DNA of 64,000 nt from CAWAND01 sp963783335. GTDB taxonomy: Bacteria > Chloroflexota > Anaerolineae > Anaerolineales > E44-bin32. Where the stretch lies: NCBI GenBank assembly GCA_963783335.1, contig CAWAND010000001.1:1-64000 (forward strand), given 5' to 3'. Shown here piece after piece: positions 47,243 through 54,758 of this stretch; position 1 is the first letter of the stretch, and every line of letters begins with the position of its first letter. A program made the position numbers and the translations under genes. The notes beneath the pieces are model-generated. The model was not told the DNA's origin and ran no database searches. It worked only from the letters and a program-made list of their open reading frames with translations.

Positions 47243-48631
47243 ATGAGCGAAGAGAAGAAGCGTGTCAGCCGGCGTGATTTTCTGCGACTGGCTGGCCTAA
47301 GCGCGGGCGTCGGCCTGGCCGCACCCCGATTGAAGGGCAAGGCCGAGCCAAAGGCTGGGGCGACCTACGCCGACCCTGCCGCTCGGCCCAATCGGCCCTG
47401 GTGGGTCAAGACCGTTGAAGAGCCGACCATCGAGATCAACTGGGACAAGATGGAACGCTTCAACGAGCAAATGGGCAGTGTCCGCGGCCCGGGCATGGCG
47501 AAGTACGTCGGCCAGGATGAAGTCGACCGGCTCAAGAAAGTCAATGCCCAGCGAACGACGGAGCGCATTCTGGCTAATGAGCCGGGGTATTCGCTCAAGG
47601 ACCAGGCCCTTTATAGCTCGCACGGTGTCCGGGTGGGCCGCAGCTATCTTGGTCCACAAAAGGCTGCCACCCCCGAGGATCGAGGCGTGCCCAAGTGGCA
47701 GGGGACCCCAGAAGAGGCCGCACGCATGTTGCGGGTTGCACTGCGCCACTACGGTGCGGCTCAAGTGGGCTTCGTTGAACTGGATGACAAGACGCGCAAG
47801 CTGGTCTATTCCCACGACCCGGACGGCAAAGAGCTGATCTTCACCGATGACGCTGCTGCCTCCGAAACCGACGACGCCCGCTACATTCCAAACCAGGCAA
47901 AATGGGTGGTGGTCTACACGGTTCGCATGTCGACCGAGACCCTCAAACGAGCGCCCACGCCGGTCGGTGCTCAGACCACTTCGCTTGCCTACAATCGAAG
48001 CGAGAACATCCAGGCCCAACTTCAGGAGTTCCTACGGGGGCTCGGGTATCAAGGTCTGGGTGAATCGAGCACCAATGCGCTGACCATTGCCCCTGCCATG
48101 GCGGTCATGTCAGGTCTGGGTGAGCTGGGGCGCATCAACCGCCTGATTACGCCTGAATTCGGGCCGATGGTCCGGATCTTCACCCTGATTACCGATCTGC
48201 CTGTGGCCACCGACAAGCCGATCAATGCCGGGATCACGGAATTCTGCAAGACCTGCAAGAAATGCGCGGAGGCGTGTGTGCCTGGCGCCTTGAGTCTGGA
48301 GACGGAACCGACCTGGGAAGTCCAGGGAGGCTGGAACAACCCTGGGCACAAGACTTGGTATGAGAATTCCGTGAAGTGCCTGACCTACTGGCGAGAAGAG
48401 GTGCAGACCAACTGCGGGACCTGCTTCGCAGTATGCCCGTTTGCCAAGGAAGACAAGGCCTGGATCCATCAGTGGGTGAAGGGCGGCATAGCCAGCGTAC
48501 CGGCACTGGATGGCTTCGTTCGCAGCATGGATGACACCTTCGGTTATGGTCAGAAGGATCCTGAGTCGTGGTGGAATGAAGACCTGCCGGAGTACGGTAT
48601 CGACACGATGAAAACGGTCCAGGAGGCCTAG
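47243..48631 (+). CDS. rdhA: Reductive dehalogenase catalytic subunit, copy 1 (intact)
   Basis: Exported corrinoid and iron-sulfur enzyme that removes halogens from organic compounds as terminal respiratory step. Protein of 462 aa. Twin-arginine signal KKRVSRRDFLRLAGLSAGVGLAA. C-terminal ferredoxin domain: EFCKTCKKCAEACVPGALS (C-x2-C-x2-C-x3-C, near residues 334-344) and CLTYWREEVQTNCGTCFAVCPFAK (C-x11-C-x2-C-x3-CP, near residue 389). Typical RdhA phrases include RYIPNQAKWVVVYTVRMS, GLGESSTNALTIAPAMAVMSGLGELGR and DLPVATDKPIN. It has an RdhB gene 3 nt downstream. The substrate cannot be predicted; the second copy is a close paralogue. Confidence 0.95.
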   Translation: MSEEKKRVSRRDFLRLAGLSAGVGLAAPRLKGKAEPKAGATYADPAARPNRPWWVKTVEEPTIEINWDKMERFNEQMGSVRGPGMAKYVGQDEVDRLKKVNAQRTTERILANEPGYSLKDQALYSSHGVRVGRSYLGPQKAATPEDRGVPKWQGTPEEAARMLRVALRHYGAAQVGFVELDDKTRKLVYSHDPDGKELIFTDDAAASETDDARYIPNQAKWVVVYTVRMSTETLKRAPTPVGAQTTSLAYNRSENIQAQLQEFLRGLGYQGLGESSTNALTIAPAMAVMSGLGELGRINRLITPEFGPMVRIFTLITDLPVATDKPINAGITEFCKTCKKCAEACVPGALSLETEPTWEVQGGWNNPGHKTWYENSVKCLTYWREEVQTNCGTCFAVCPFAKEDKAWIHQWVKGGIASVPALDGFVRSMDDTFGYGQKDPESWWNEDLPEYGIDTMKTVQEA

Positions 48632-48634
48632 CCG

Positions 48635-48862
48635 ATGGAAAAGGACAACACTCTCAAAATCGAACTTGCTCGCCGGCCATGGTATGAGTGGCTGGCATGG
48701 GTGGTGTGGCTGTTCGTGCTGATCTTCACGGCCCAAAACGCCATCGGCAGCGGTGCCGAATACGAACCGACGGCAGCCACCATCTTTTGGGCGGTCTTTG
48801 CACTGCTCTTGATCGGCGGGGGCATCGTCTGGTACGTCCGGCGCCAACGTTTGATTTCCTAA
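48635..48862 (+). CDS. rdhB: RdhB-like membrane anchor
   Basis: Protein of 75 aa with two transmembrane helices (WLAWVVWLFVLIFTAQNAIG and AATIFWAVFALLLIGGGIVWYV) and a basic end (RRQRLIS). It starts 3 nt after rdhA1. RdhB proteins are small, poorly conserved integral membrane proteins that tether RdhA to the outer face of the membrane; identification rests on position, length and topology. No equivalent follows rdhA2. A strong terminator follows. Confidence 0.78.
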   Translation: MEKDNTLKIELARRPWYEWLAWVVWLFVLIFTAQNAIGSGAEYEPTAATIFWAVFALLLIGGGIVWYVRRQRLIS

Positions 48863-48891
48863 CCTCCTTCACAGCCGTCCAGTTCGAGGCC

Positions 48892-48926
48892 GTGGCCCAA
48901 GGCATTCGCCTTGGGCCACATTCTTT
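48892..48926 (+). terminator. Terminator between rdhAB1 and rdhA2
   Basis: GTGGCCCAAGGC-ATTC-GCCTTGGGCCAC is a perfect twelve-pair stem followed by ATTCTTTG. It separates the rdhA1-rdhB unit from the promoter of rdhA2. Confidence 0.8.
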
Positions 48927-48938
48927 GTTCCCCTTGTC

Positions 48939-49002
48939 GGGAAAATCCCTACAAACTCATTGGGGTTTCCTGACCCTGGCAGGCTTTCTTCCCTCCTACG
49001 AT
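48939..49002 (+). promoter_or_regulatory. Shared dehalogenase-locus promoter, unit 3 (rdhA2)
   Basis: GGGAAAATCCCTACAA (48939-48954) lies exactly 48 nt before the end of TACGAT (48997-49002). The GGGA-AAA-TCCC core is a palindrome. Compared with unit 1, positions in between also match (GGTTTC and GAC). The rdhA2 ATG at 49064 leaves a leader of about 55 nt. Confidence 0.6.
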
Positions 49003-49063
49003 GAGCAGTGGAGGGGCGTATTGCGATCGGCGACGAAAAGCTGCAGACGGCATGGAGGGTTCC

Positions 49064-50463
49064 ATGGGTGAGGGCAAGCGGCGCCTGAGTCGAAGGGATT
49101 TCCTGCGTTTGGCGGGATTGGGGGCGGGCGCCAGCCTGGCGGTCCCCCAACTTGGGGGACATGGCGCCAAACAGGGCGCGCCCCAGGTGGAATTCGCAGA
49201 CCCCGCCGGGCGGCCCACCCGGCCGTGGTGGGTCAAAACGACCGACAAACCCACCGTTGAGATTGCCTGGGACAAGATGCAGCGCTTCGACGAGCAGAAT
49301 GGGAGCGTTCGGGGCCCAGGTTTTGCTAAGTATGTGGGTCAGGCCGAGGTCGATCGAACTCGACGCGATCCAAGCCGACAAGACTCGCCAGCGTATCTTG
49401 GCGGAAGACCCCGGCTACACGCTCAAGGACTATGCTCTTGCTTCTGCCCAAGAAGTGCGCACCGGAGTGTCCTTCTTGGGCCCGCGGCTTGCGGCAACTC
49501 CCGAGGAGCGTGGCGTGCCGAAATGGACCGGCAAACCCGAGGAAGCAGCCCGAATTCTGCGGGTTGCCATGCGCCATATGGGGGCCGCCAATGTTGGATT
49601 CATCGAGCTGGACGAGAACACTCGCAAATTGATCTACTCGCACGACCCCGATGGGAAGGCACTGGTTTTCACCGATGACCCCGTGGCATCAGAGACGGAC
49701 ATGACTCGATACATTCCCCATGCCGCAAAGTATGTCATTGTCTACACCGTCCAGATGTCCCGCGAAGCCTTGAAGCGGGCGCCGACCATGCTGGCCCAGC
49801 AGACCACCTCGCTCAGCTATTTGCGCGGAAACCAGATCCAGTCCTCAACTCAGGAGTTCCTGAGAACTTTGGGCTACCAGGGTCTTGGAGAGTTCGAGCA
49901 CAAATGCTCTGGGAATCGCTCCGGCCTTAGGTGTCTTGGCCGGCCTGGGCGAACTATCGAGGCTCAACCGTTTGATCACCCCCGAACACGGCCCCATGGT
50001 ACGTGTGTTCAAGCTGTTGACTGACCTACCGGTCGCCACCGACAAGCCGATTGACGCCGGGATCATGACGTTCTGCAAGACATGTAAGAAATGCGCTGAA
50101 GCCTGTCAGCCGGGTGCGCTTAGTTTCGACGAGGAGCCGACTTGGGAGGTGCGTGGGGGATGGAACAATCCCGGACACAAGGCGTACTTTGAAGACTCCA
50201 CCAAATGTCTGACGTACTGGCGCGAGTCAGTCCAGAGCAACTGTGGCATCTGCTTCGCAGTTTGCCCGTTTGCCAAGGAGAACAAAGCTTGGATCCACGA
50301 ATGGGTCAAAGCTGGGGTGGCTACGGTGCCTGCCCTGGACGGGTTCGTGCGTGCCATGGATGACGCGTTCGGATATGGGGCCCAGAAGAGCCCCGAAGCA
50401 TGGTGGCATCTCGACCTGCCGGAACTTGGGATCGATACGACGTCTTCGGTGGCCAAGGGGTAG
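49064..50463 (+). CDS. rdhA: Reductive dehalogenase catalytic subunit, copy 2 (two frameshifts)
   Basis: Starts MGEGKRRLSRRDFLRLAGLGAGASLAVPQ (twin-arginine signal) after GGAGGG. The frame breaks twice: one extra A at 49357-49358 (AKYVGQAEVDR then LDAIQADKTRQRILAEDPGY), and one extra T at 49893-49894 (YQGLGE then SSTNALGIAPALG). With both bases removed it aligns with copy 1 over about 465 residues. The iron-sulfur motifs are TFCKTCKKCAEACQPGAL and CLTYWRESVQSNCGICFAVCPFAK. Conservation on both sides of each break suggests sequence error and not decay. There is no adjacent rdhB; it may share the anchor encoded by 48635. Confidence 0.85.
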
Positions 50464-50480
50464 ATGGCGCGTGCCAAGTA

Positions 50481-50544
50481 GGGAAAATGACTACGCCGGA
50501 TTTGACGGATGTCACTGGAGCTTTGTAGGGAGGCTCGCCATACT
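50481..50544 (+). promoter_or_regulatory. Shared dehalogenase-locus promoter, unit 4 (sensor kinase)
   Basis: GGGAAAATGACTACGC (50481-50496) is followed, exactly 48 nt to its end, by the -10-like CATACT (50539-50544). The kinase ATG is at 50596. A site on the two-component operon itself would allow autoregulation. Confidence 0.55.
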
Positions 50545-50595
50545 TCAAGAGAGAAGCGTGGTCGAAGGTGTCGAAATCCCGGAAGATTGGCAAGA

Positions 50596-52237
50596 ATGTC
50601 ATCTGAAGAGCAGAAGTTGAGGAATATCACCGGCGCGGTGAGGCGGCAGGCAAGTAAGGCGGCCGAGTCGCTACGCACATTGATTCTTGGTGTGCCCATT
50701 CGGGCCAAGATCTTGGGAACGATTCTTCTGCCGGTGGTCATTCTGGGGTTCGCCATCAACTACTGGGTGCGGGCCTCGCTCTCCGACTGGCTGAGCTGGA
50801 TTCTCGACCCACGACAAGTCGAGGTGGCGATGCAGGCTGGCGGGCGGTCCGTCATGCTGGTCACGGTCCTAGCGGCTGGCCTAGCACTACTGGTCGGCTC
50901 GGTCCTGATTCTGCTTCTCACCAATCCCCTCTTGGAGCTGAAGCGAATTGCCGACCAAGTCCGCAAGGGAGACCTGGAACGCCGTGCTCCCGTCCGGACA
51001 AAGGATGAGATCGGGCAAGTGGCCAACTCCTTCAATCGCATGCTTGACCAGCTGGTCGAGAGCCAGGAACAGCTAAGTCGAAGCAATCGGCGTTTGGGAG
51101 GGCTGGTGCACGTCGCCAGCTCTGTGGGTAAAGGCCTGGAGCTTGAAGAGGTGCTGCCCGCCGCCCTTCGGAGCACGCTTGAGGTCACCGGTCTCGGCAG
51201 CGGATGGATCTACCTGCGCGAAAGGGACGGGCGCGAATTTGCCTTGGCCAGCGCCATCAGCGCGCCAGATTTTGTCGTCGATCGGACCATAGAACACACC
51301 GGGCTGTGTGCCTGTGAGGAGAATCTTCTTAAAGAGCCGGACTGGCAGGTGCCACAACTGCGGATCTGCAACAGAGATCCGTCCTGCAAGGACGGGGCCT
51401 CCTGTGAGCAGGTTCAGCACCTGTCAATACCGCTCAAGGCGCGCGGATTACCCCTGGGAGTGCTGAAATCTTCTTTGGGTGTCTGACAGCACGCCGGGAG
51501 ATGAGGAGATCGACATCCTCCAGGCGCTGGGGGTGCAGATCTCAGAGGCTGTGGCCAATGCCCGCCTGCATGCCGATGTCCGCGAAAAAGAGGCGGGCAT
51601 GGAAGTCCTCATCAACGAACTGGTGCGGGCTCAAGAGGACGAGCGCAGCCGCATCTCGTCCGAGTTGCACGATGGTGCGGGTCAGGAACTCACGAGCTTG
51701 CTCTTTCGGCTGAAGGCGATCGAGGGGAAGAACGATAGCCCCGAGATGCGCCAAGCTGTCGGGGCGTTGTGCACCGATCTGTCGCAGGCTATCGAGCACA
51801 TCCGTGAGCTCTCTCACGTGCTGCGACCTCCGGATCTCGATCACCTTGGCCTCACGCCAACCTTGCGCAATCTGATGGACGACATGACGAGCAAGGCAGA
51901 CATCCTCGGGGTTTTCGAAACCAATCTTGAGGGATACCGGCTTGAGCCCAACGTGGAAATAACGCTCTATCGCATCGCTCAGGAGGCGTTGACAAATGTC
52001 GTCCGACATGCAGGAGCTAGCCAAGTGCGTATGGGCCTGCAGCGATGCGGTGCTGATTTGGAGCTGAGTATTGAGGATGACGAAGTCGGATTCGACACCG
52101 ATGACGTCGCAGACGGCGTGAATGCTCATATTGGCCTGGCCAGCATCGAGGAGCGCACGGCGCAGCTGGGAGGCGTAATGGAGGTCACAACGGCAAGGAA
52201 CCAAGGCACCCGGTTGATGGTCCGAATTCCGGGATAG
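50596..52237 (+). CDS. NarX/NreB-like membrane sensor histidine kinase with HAMP and Cys-rich GAF, frameshifted
   Basis: About 546 aa. A first helix (AKILGTILLPVVILGFAINYWV), a short outer loop, a second helix (VMLVTVLAAGLALLVGSVLILLLT) and a HAMP domain (NPLLELKRIADQVRKGDLERRAPVRTKDEIGQVANSFNRML) precede a GAF domain. The GAF carries HTGLCACEENLL and RICNRDPSCKDGASC, five or six cysteines that could bind a metal or respond to redox. An extra A at 51466-51468 shifts the frame. The C-terminal part has the HisKA_3 box (EDERSRISSELHDGAGQELTSLL) and the HATPase (QEALTNVVRHAGAS). It is the likely sensor of the dehalogenase locus, paired with the next gene. Confidence 0.88.
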
Positions 52238-52247
52238 GGGCTGTGCT

Positions 52248-52908
52248 ATGAGCGACATACATATCATGCTGGTGGACGATCATGCCGTCCTTCGGGCCGG
52301 ATTGTGTGCCCTATTGGAAGGCGAGGAGGGCATTGTGGTGGTTGGCCAGGCTGAAATCGGCCGACGAAGCGCTCAAGCTGATGACAAGCCTCACACCGGA
52401 GATTGTGGTCATGGATCTCGGAATGCCTGGCATGAGCGCGTTCGACGCCATTCGCCGCCTCCGAGAGGACTATCCCGGCGTGGGCATCATTGTGCTCTCG
52501 ATGCACAAGGGTAAAGAGATCGTCACTCGGGCTCTGGAATCGGGCGCCGATGGCTACGTTCCCAAGTCCTCTGCGCATACCGACCTATTGCGAGCCATTC
52601 GAGCGGTGTTCAACGGCAAGGCTTATTTGCACCCCTCGGCAACGAGTGTTTTGGTTGATGCTATGCACAACGTGGGCGATGCCAAGATCTTGCTCAGCAC
52701 CCTGTCCGATCGGGAGCGAGAGGTGCTGCTTTGGACAGCGCGTGGGTACAGCAGCCGCGAGATTGGGGAGAAGTTGTCGATCAGTGGGAAGACGGTCGAC
52801 ACTTATCGTCAGCGGCTGATGCAAAAGCTGAGTTTGAGCCATCGTTCAGAGCTGGTCGATCTCGCTTTGCGCGCCGGCATGCTGCGGGACCTTTCCCTCG
52901 ACACTTGA
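52248..52908 (+). CDS. NarL/LuxR-family response regulator, frameshifted
   Basis: About 219 aa. Receiver: SDIHIMLVDDHAVLRAGLCALLEGEEGIVVVGQAE, then after an extra A at 52354-52356 the frame continues SADEALKLMTSLTPEIVVMDLGMPGM (phosphoacceptor Asp), IIVLSMHKGKE and GYVPKSS. The LuxR HTH is LSDREREVLLWTARGYSSREIGEKLSISGKTVDTYRQRLMQKL. It starts 10 nt after the kinase gene. It is the natural candidate to bind the GGGAAAATCCCTACAA element found four times in this locus. Confidence 0.9.
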
Positions 52909-52958
52909 CACACTGGTAAGTTTTGGGCGAATTCACGGATAGGAGATGGTGATTTCAC

Positions 52959-54281
52959 ATGGTCAAACACCAACCCATCGAACGAGACAATTCTGGGTCC
53001 ACAGCCAATGCTCCGCTGCAGCAAGCTGAGGTCTTTGCCAAGCAGGCGGTGGAACTCGCCGAAGGTGGGGACATCCAGGCCGGGGCAGGGGTTATGGACC
53101 AGGCCATCGACGTCGTGGCCTCCCAGAACAGGATCGATCTCCAAGCGCTCTTTCTCGCTCGGAAGGGAATACTTCTGGCGAAGGGGGGGCGCCCTGATGA
53201 GGGTCTACAGGCTTTCGAAGAGGCGCTGGCGGTGGCTCGGCAGGCCAACAATCCGCGGCTGCTGGAGGACGTGCGCAGCCGCCGGGGTTTGGTCTTCGTT
53301 GACCTCGGCCGGGTGAGGGAAGGACTGAGCGATTTGGAGGCAGCGCTGGCGGAAGCGGAGAGTCGGGGCGACACCGGTCAAGCCTTCCGCAGCCTCAAGT
53401 TGATAGGCGATGCCTATCGGATGGCGGCCGACGAGACCCAATCGGAAGCCAACTATGAGCGCGCGATAGCGCTGGCCGAGACGGCTGACAGGCCCATCGA
53501 TACCTTTGCCGTCCGACTGGGTCTCGGACAAGCTCGATTGGCGGCCGGCAAGCCGACCGGGGCAATCGATGCGCTTCTGCCAGCCCTGGAGTTGGCGAAA
53601 GGAGCGGGTGACGAGGTTGAGGAACATCGTGTGTTGACGACGCTGTCCGAAGCCCACTACGAACTCGATCAGCGGGCGGCCCTGCTGGACGTCACGCGCC
53701 GTTTGCTTGCGTTGGCTGAAGGCCACGGTGACCAGCGTGAAGCGATCACCCAACGGGAGAACCTGATTACTGTGCTCTTGAGCCTTGATCGCCTGGACGA
53801 GGCGCGGCCCGAAATCGAACAGGCGTTGGACTATGCCCGGCGCAGGGGGCCGCGCGAACGGGTGCTGGTGCATCTGCTCAACAAGGGCCGCGTGAATTAC
53901 GAACTGGGCAACTTTGCCATGGCCGAAGAAGTCTACAAGGAGGCCTTGGATCTGGCCGAGGCGCAGGAAAACAGGAAGGCTGTGGCCACCATCCTCGGCC
54001 GCTTGGGCGCGCTGTACGCCGAGATGGGTGATCTCGACGCTTCCTTGAACTATGCGGAACTCGCCGTGACCAAAGCGCGGGAAATCGATGACCCAGCGGT
54101 CGTGGCCGAACAGAGCATTCTGCTGGCCATGACGCATCAAGACCGGGGGGAAACCGAGGCTGCAAGGCGCGCCGCCGCACGCGCCAGAGAAGCCTATGAG
54201 AGTGCAGGGAACACGGCCTTGGCGGCCCGAGCAGCTGCGCTGGTCGATGACATCGAGGCGGCAGAGGCATCTGCTGCCTAG
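52959..54281 (+). CDS. TPR-repeat protein
   Basis: Cytosolic protein of 440 aa built almost wholly of TPR repeats (for example DEGLQAFEEALAVARQANNPRLLEDVRSRRGLVFVDLGRVREGLSDLEAAL, written in parts: GLQAFEEALAVARQ and GLVFVDLGRVREGLSD; also NKGRVNYELGNFAMAEEVYKEALDLAEAQ). There is no N-terminal signal or output domain. It may act as a scaffold or chaperone. It follows the NarL-like regulator by 50 nt and is perhaps co-transcribed with it, but no direct link to dehalogenation can be seen. Confidence 0.8.
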   Translation: MVKHQPIERDNSGSTANAPLQQAEVFAKQAVELAEGGDIQAGAGVMDQAIDVVASQNRIDLQALFLARKGILLAKGGRPDEGLQAFEEALAVARQANNPRLLEDVRSRRGLVFVDLGRVREGLSDLEAALAEAESRGDTGQAFRSLKLIGDAYRMAADETQSEANYERAIALAETADRPIDTFAVRLGLGQARLAAGKPTGAIDALLPALELAKGAGDEVEEHRVLTTLSEAHYELDQRAALLDVTRRLLALAEGHGDQREAITQRENLITVLLSLDRLDEARPEIEQALDYARRRGPRERVLVHLLNKGRVNYELGNFAMAEEVYKEALDLAEAQENRKAVATILGRLGALYAEMGDLDASLNYAELAVTKAREIDDPAVVAEQSILLAMTHQDRGETEAARRAAARAREAYESAGNTALAARAAALVDDIEAAEASAA

Positions 54282-54758
54282 CCGAAGTTTGTGACATATT
54301 TCACAAGAGGATCGACAGCTCGCCCATGATGAAACGCACAAGTTGGCATGGCGCCTGGGATTTGCACCAAGGAAGGGGCAGGGGGGCGCCTCTTTGCCAG
54401 GCCGTGCGCCGCATTCAAGCGGAAGCTGGGTAGAGGACAATGCCCGAGGACCAGAAGGGTTGCCGAATCCTCCCATTCCCCAAGATCTGGATAAAGCAAC
54501 TTGCGGTTCATTGGGGCGCCCAGCGATTGGGTGGGGGGGCTGCTGGATGTCCTTTCCCGGAAGGAAAGTCAGCTCAGTAGACGGTCTAAGAAACAAAACT
54601 TGCCCTGGCGGGCGGTTCAAAGCAAACCGAAGGTGGGCAAACTTGCTGCGCCTCGCCCAGGGATCATCTCGCGACCTGGCGACAGAAGGAGCGGCTGAGG
54701 CATTCCCTGGCTCGGGATAAATCTCAGCCGCTCAATCCACCAGAGGGTCGTGGAGTGA
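54282..54758 (+). other. Intergenic region with a CRP/FNR-type site and no clear gene
   Basis: Between converging TPR (+) and cytochrome (-) genes. It opens with a perfect palindrome (54289-54306) followed by a -10-like CATGAT (54325-54330) on the plus strand, yet the open frame after it (54343-54720) has no family resemblance and is Gly/Pro/Arg-rich. A regulatory RNA or an unrecognised small gene driven by this promoter is possible. Confidence 0.4.
54289..54306 (+). promoter_or_regulatory. CRP/FNR-type palindrome
   Basis: TTGTGA-CATATT-TCACAA, a perfect inverted repeat of the type bound by CRP/FNR-superfamily regulators. On the plus strand a CATGAT hexamer lies about 30 nt downstream of its centre, giving nearly the class II spacing. 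Confidence 0.6.

Noticed and set aside
49064..50463. rdhA2 as a decayed pseudogene
   Set aside because: Conservation with rdhA1 is complete on both sides of each break, both breaks are extra bases in AA or TT, and the promoter is intact. Error is more likely, though resequencing is needed.
51484..51486. TGA in the sensor kinase as selenocysteine
   Set aside because: The frame changes just before it. Removing one A at 51466-51468 restores a continuous kinase without any stop.
54343..54720. Open frame as a protein gene
   Set aside because: TTG start, Gly/Pro/Arg-rich composition, no family resemblance and no ribosome-binding site.
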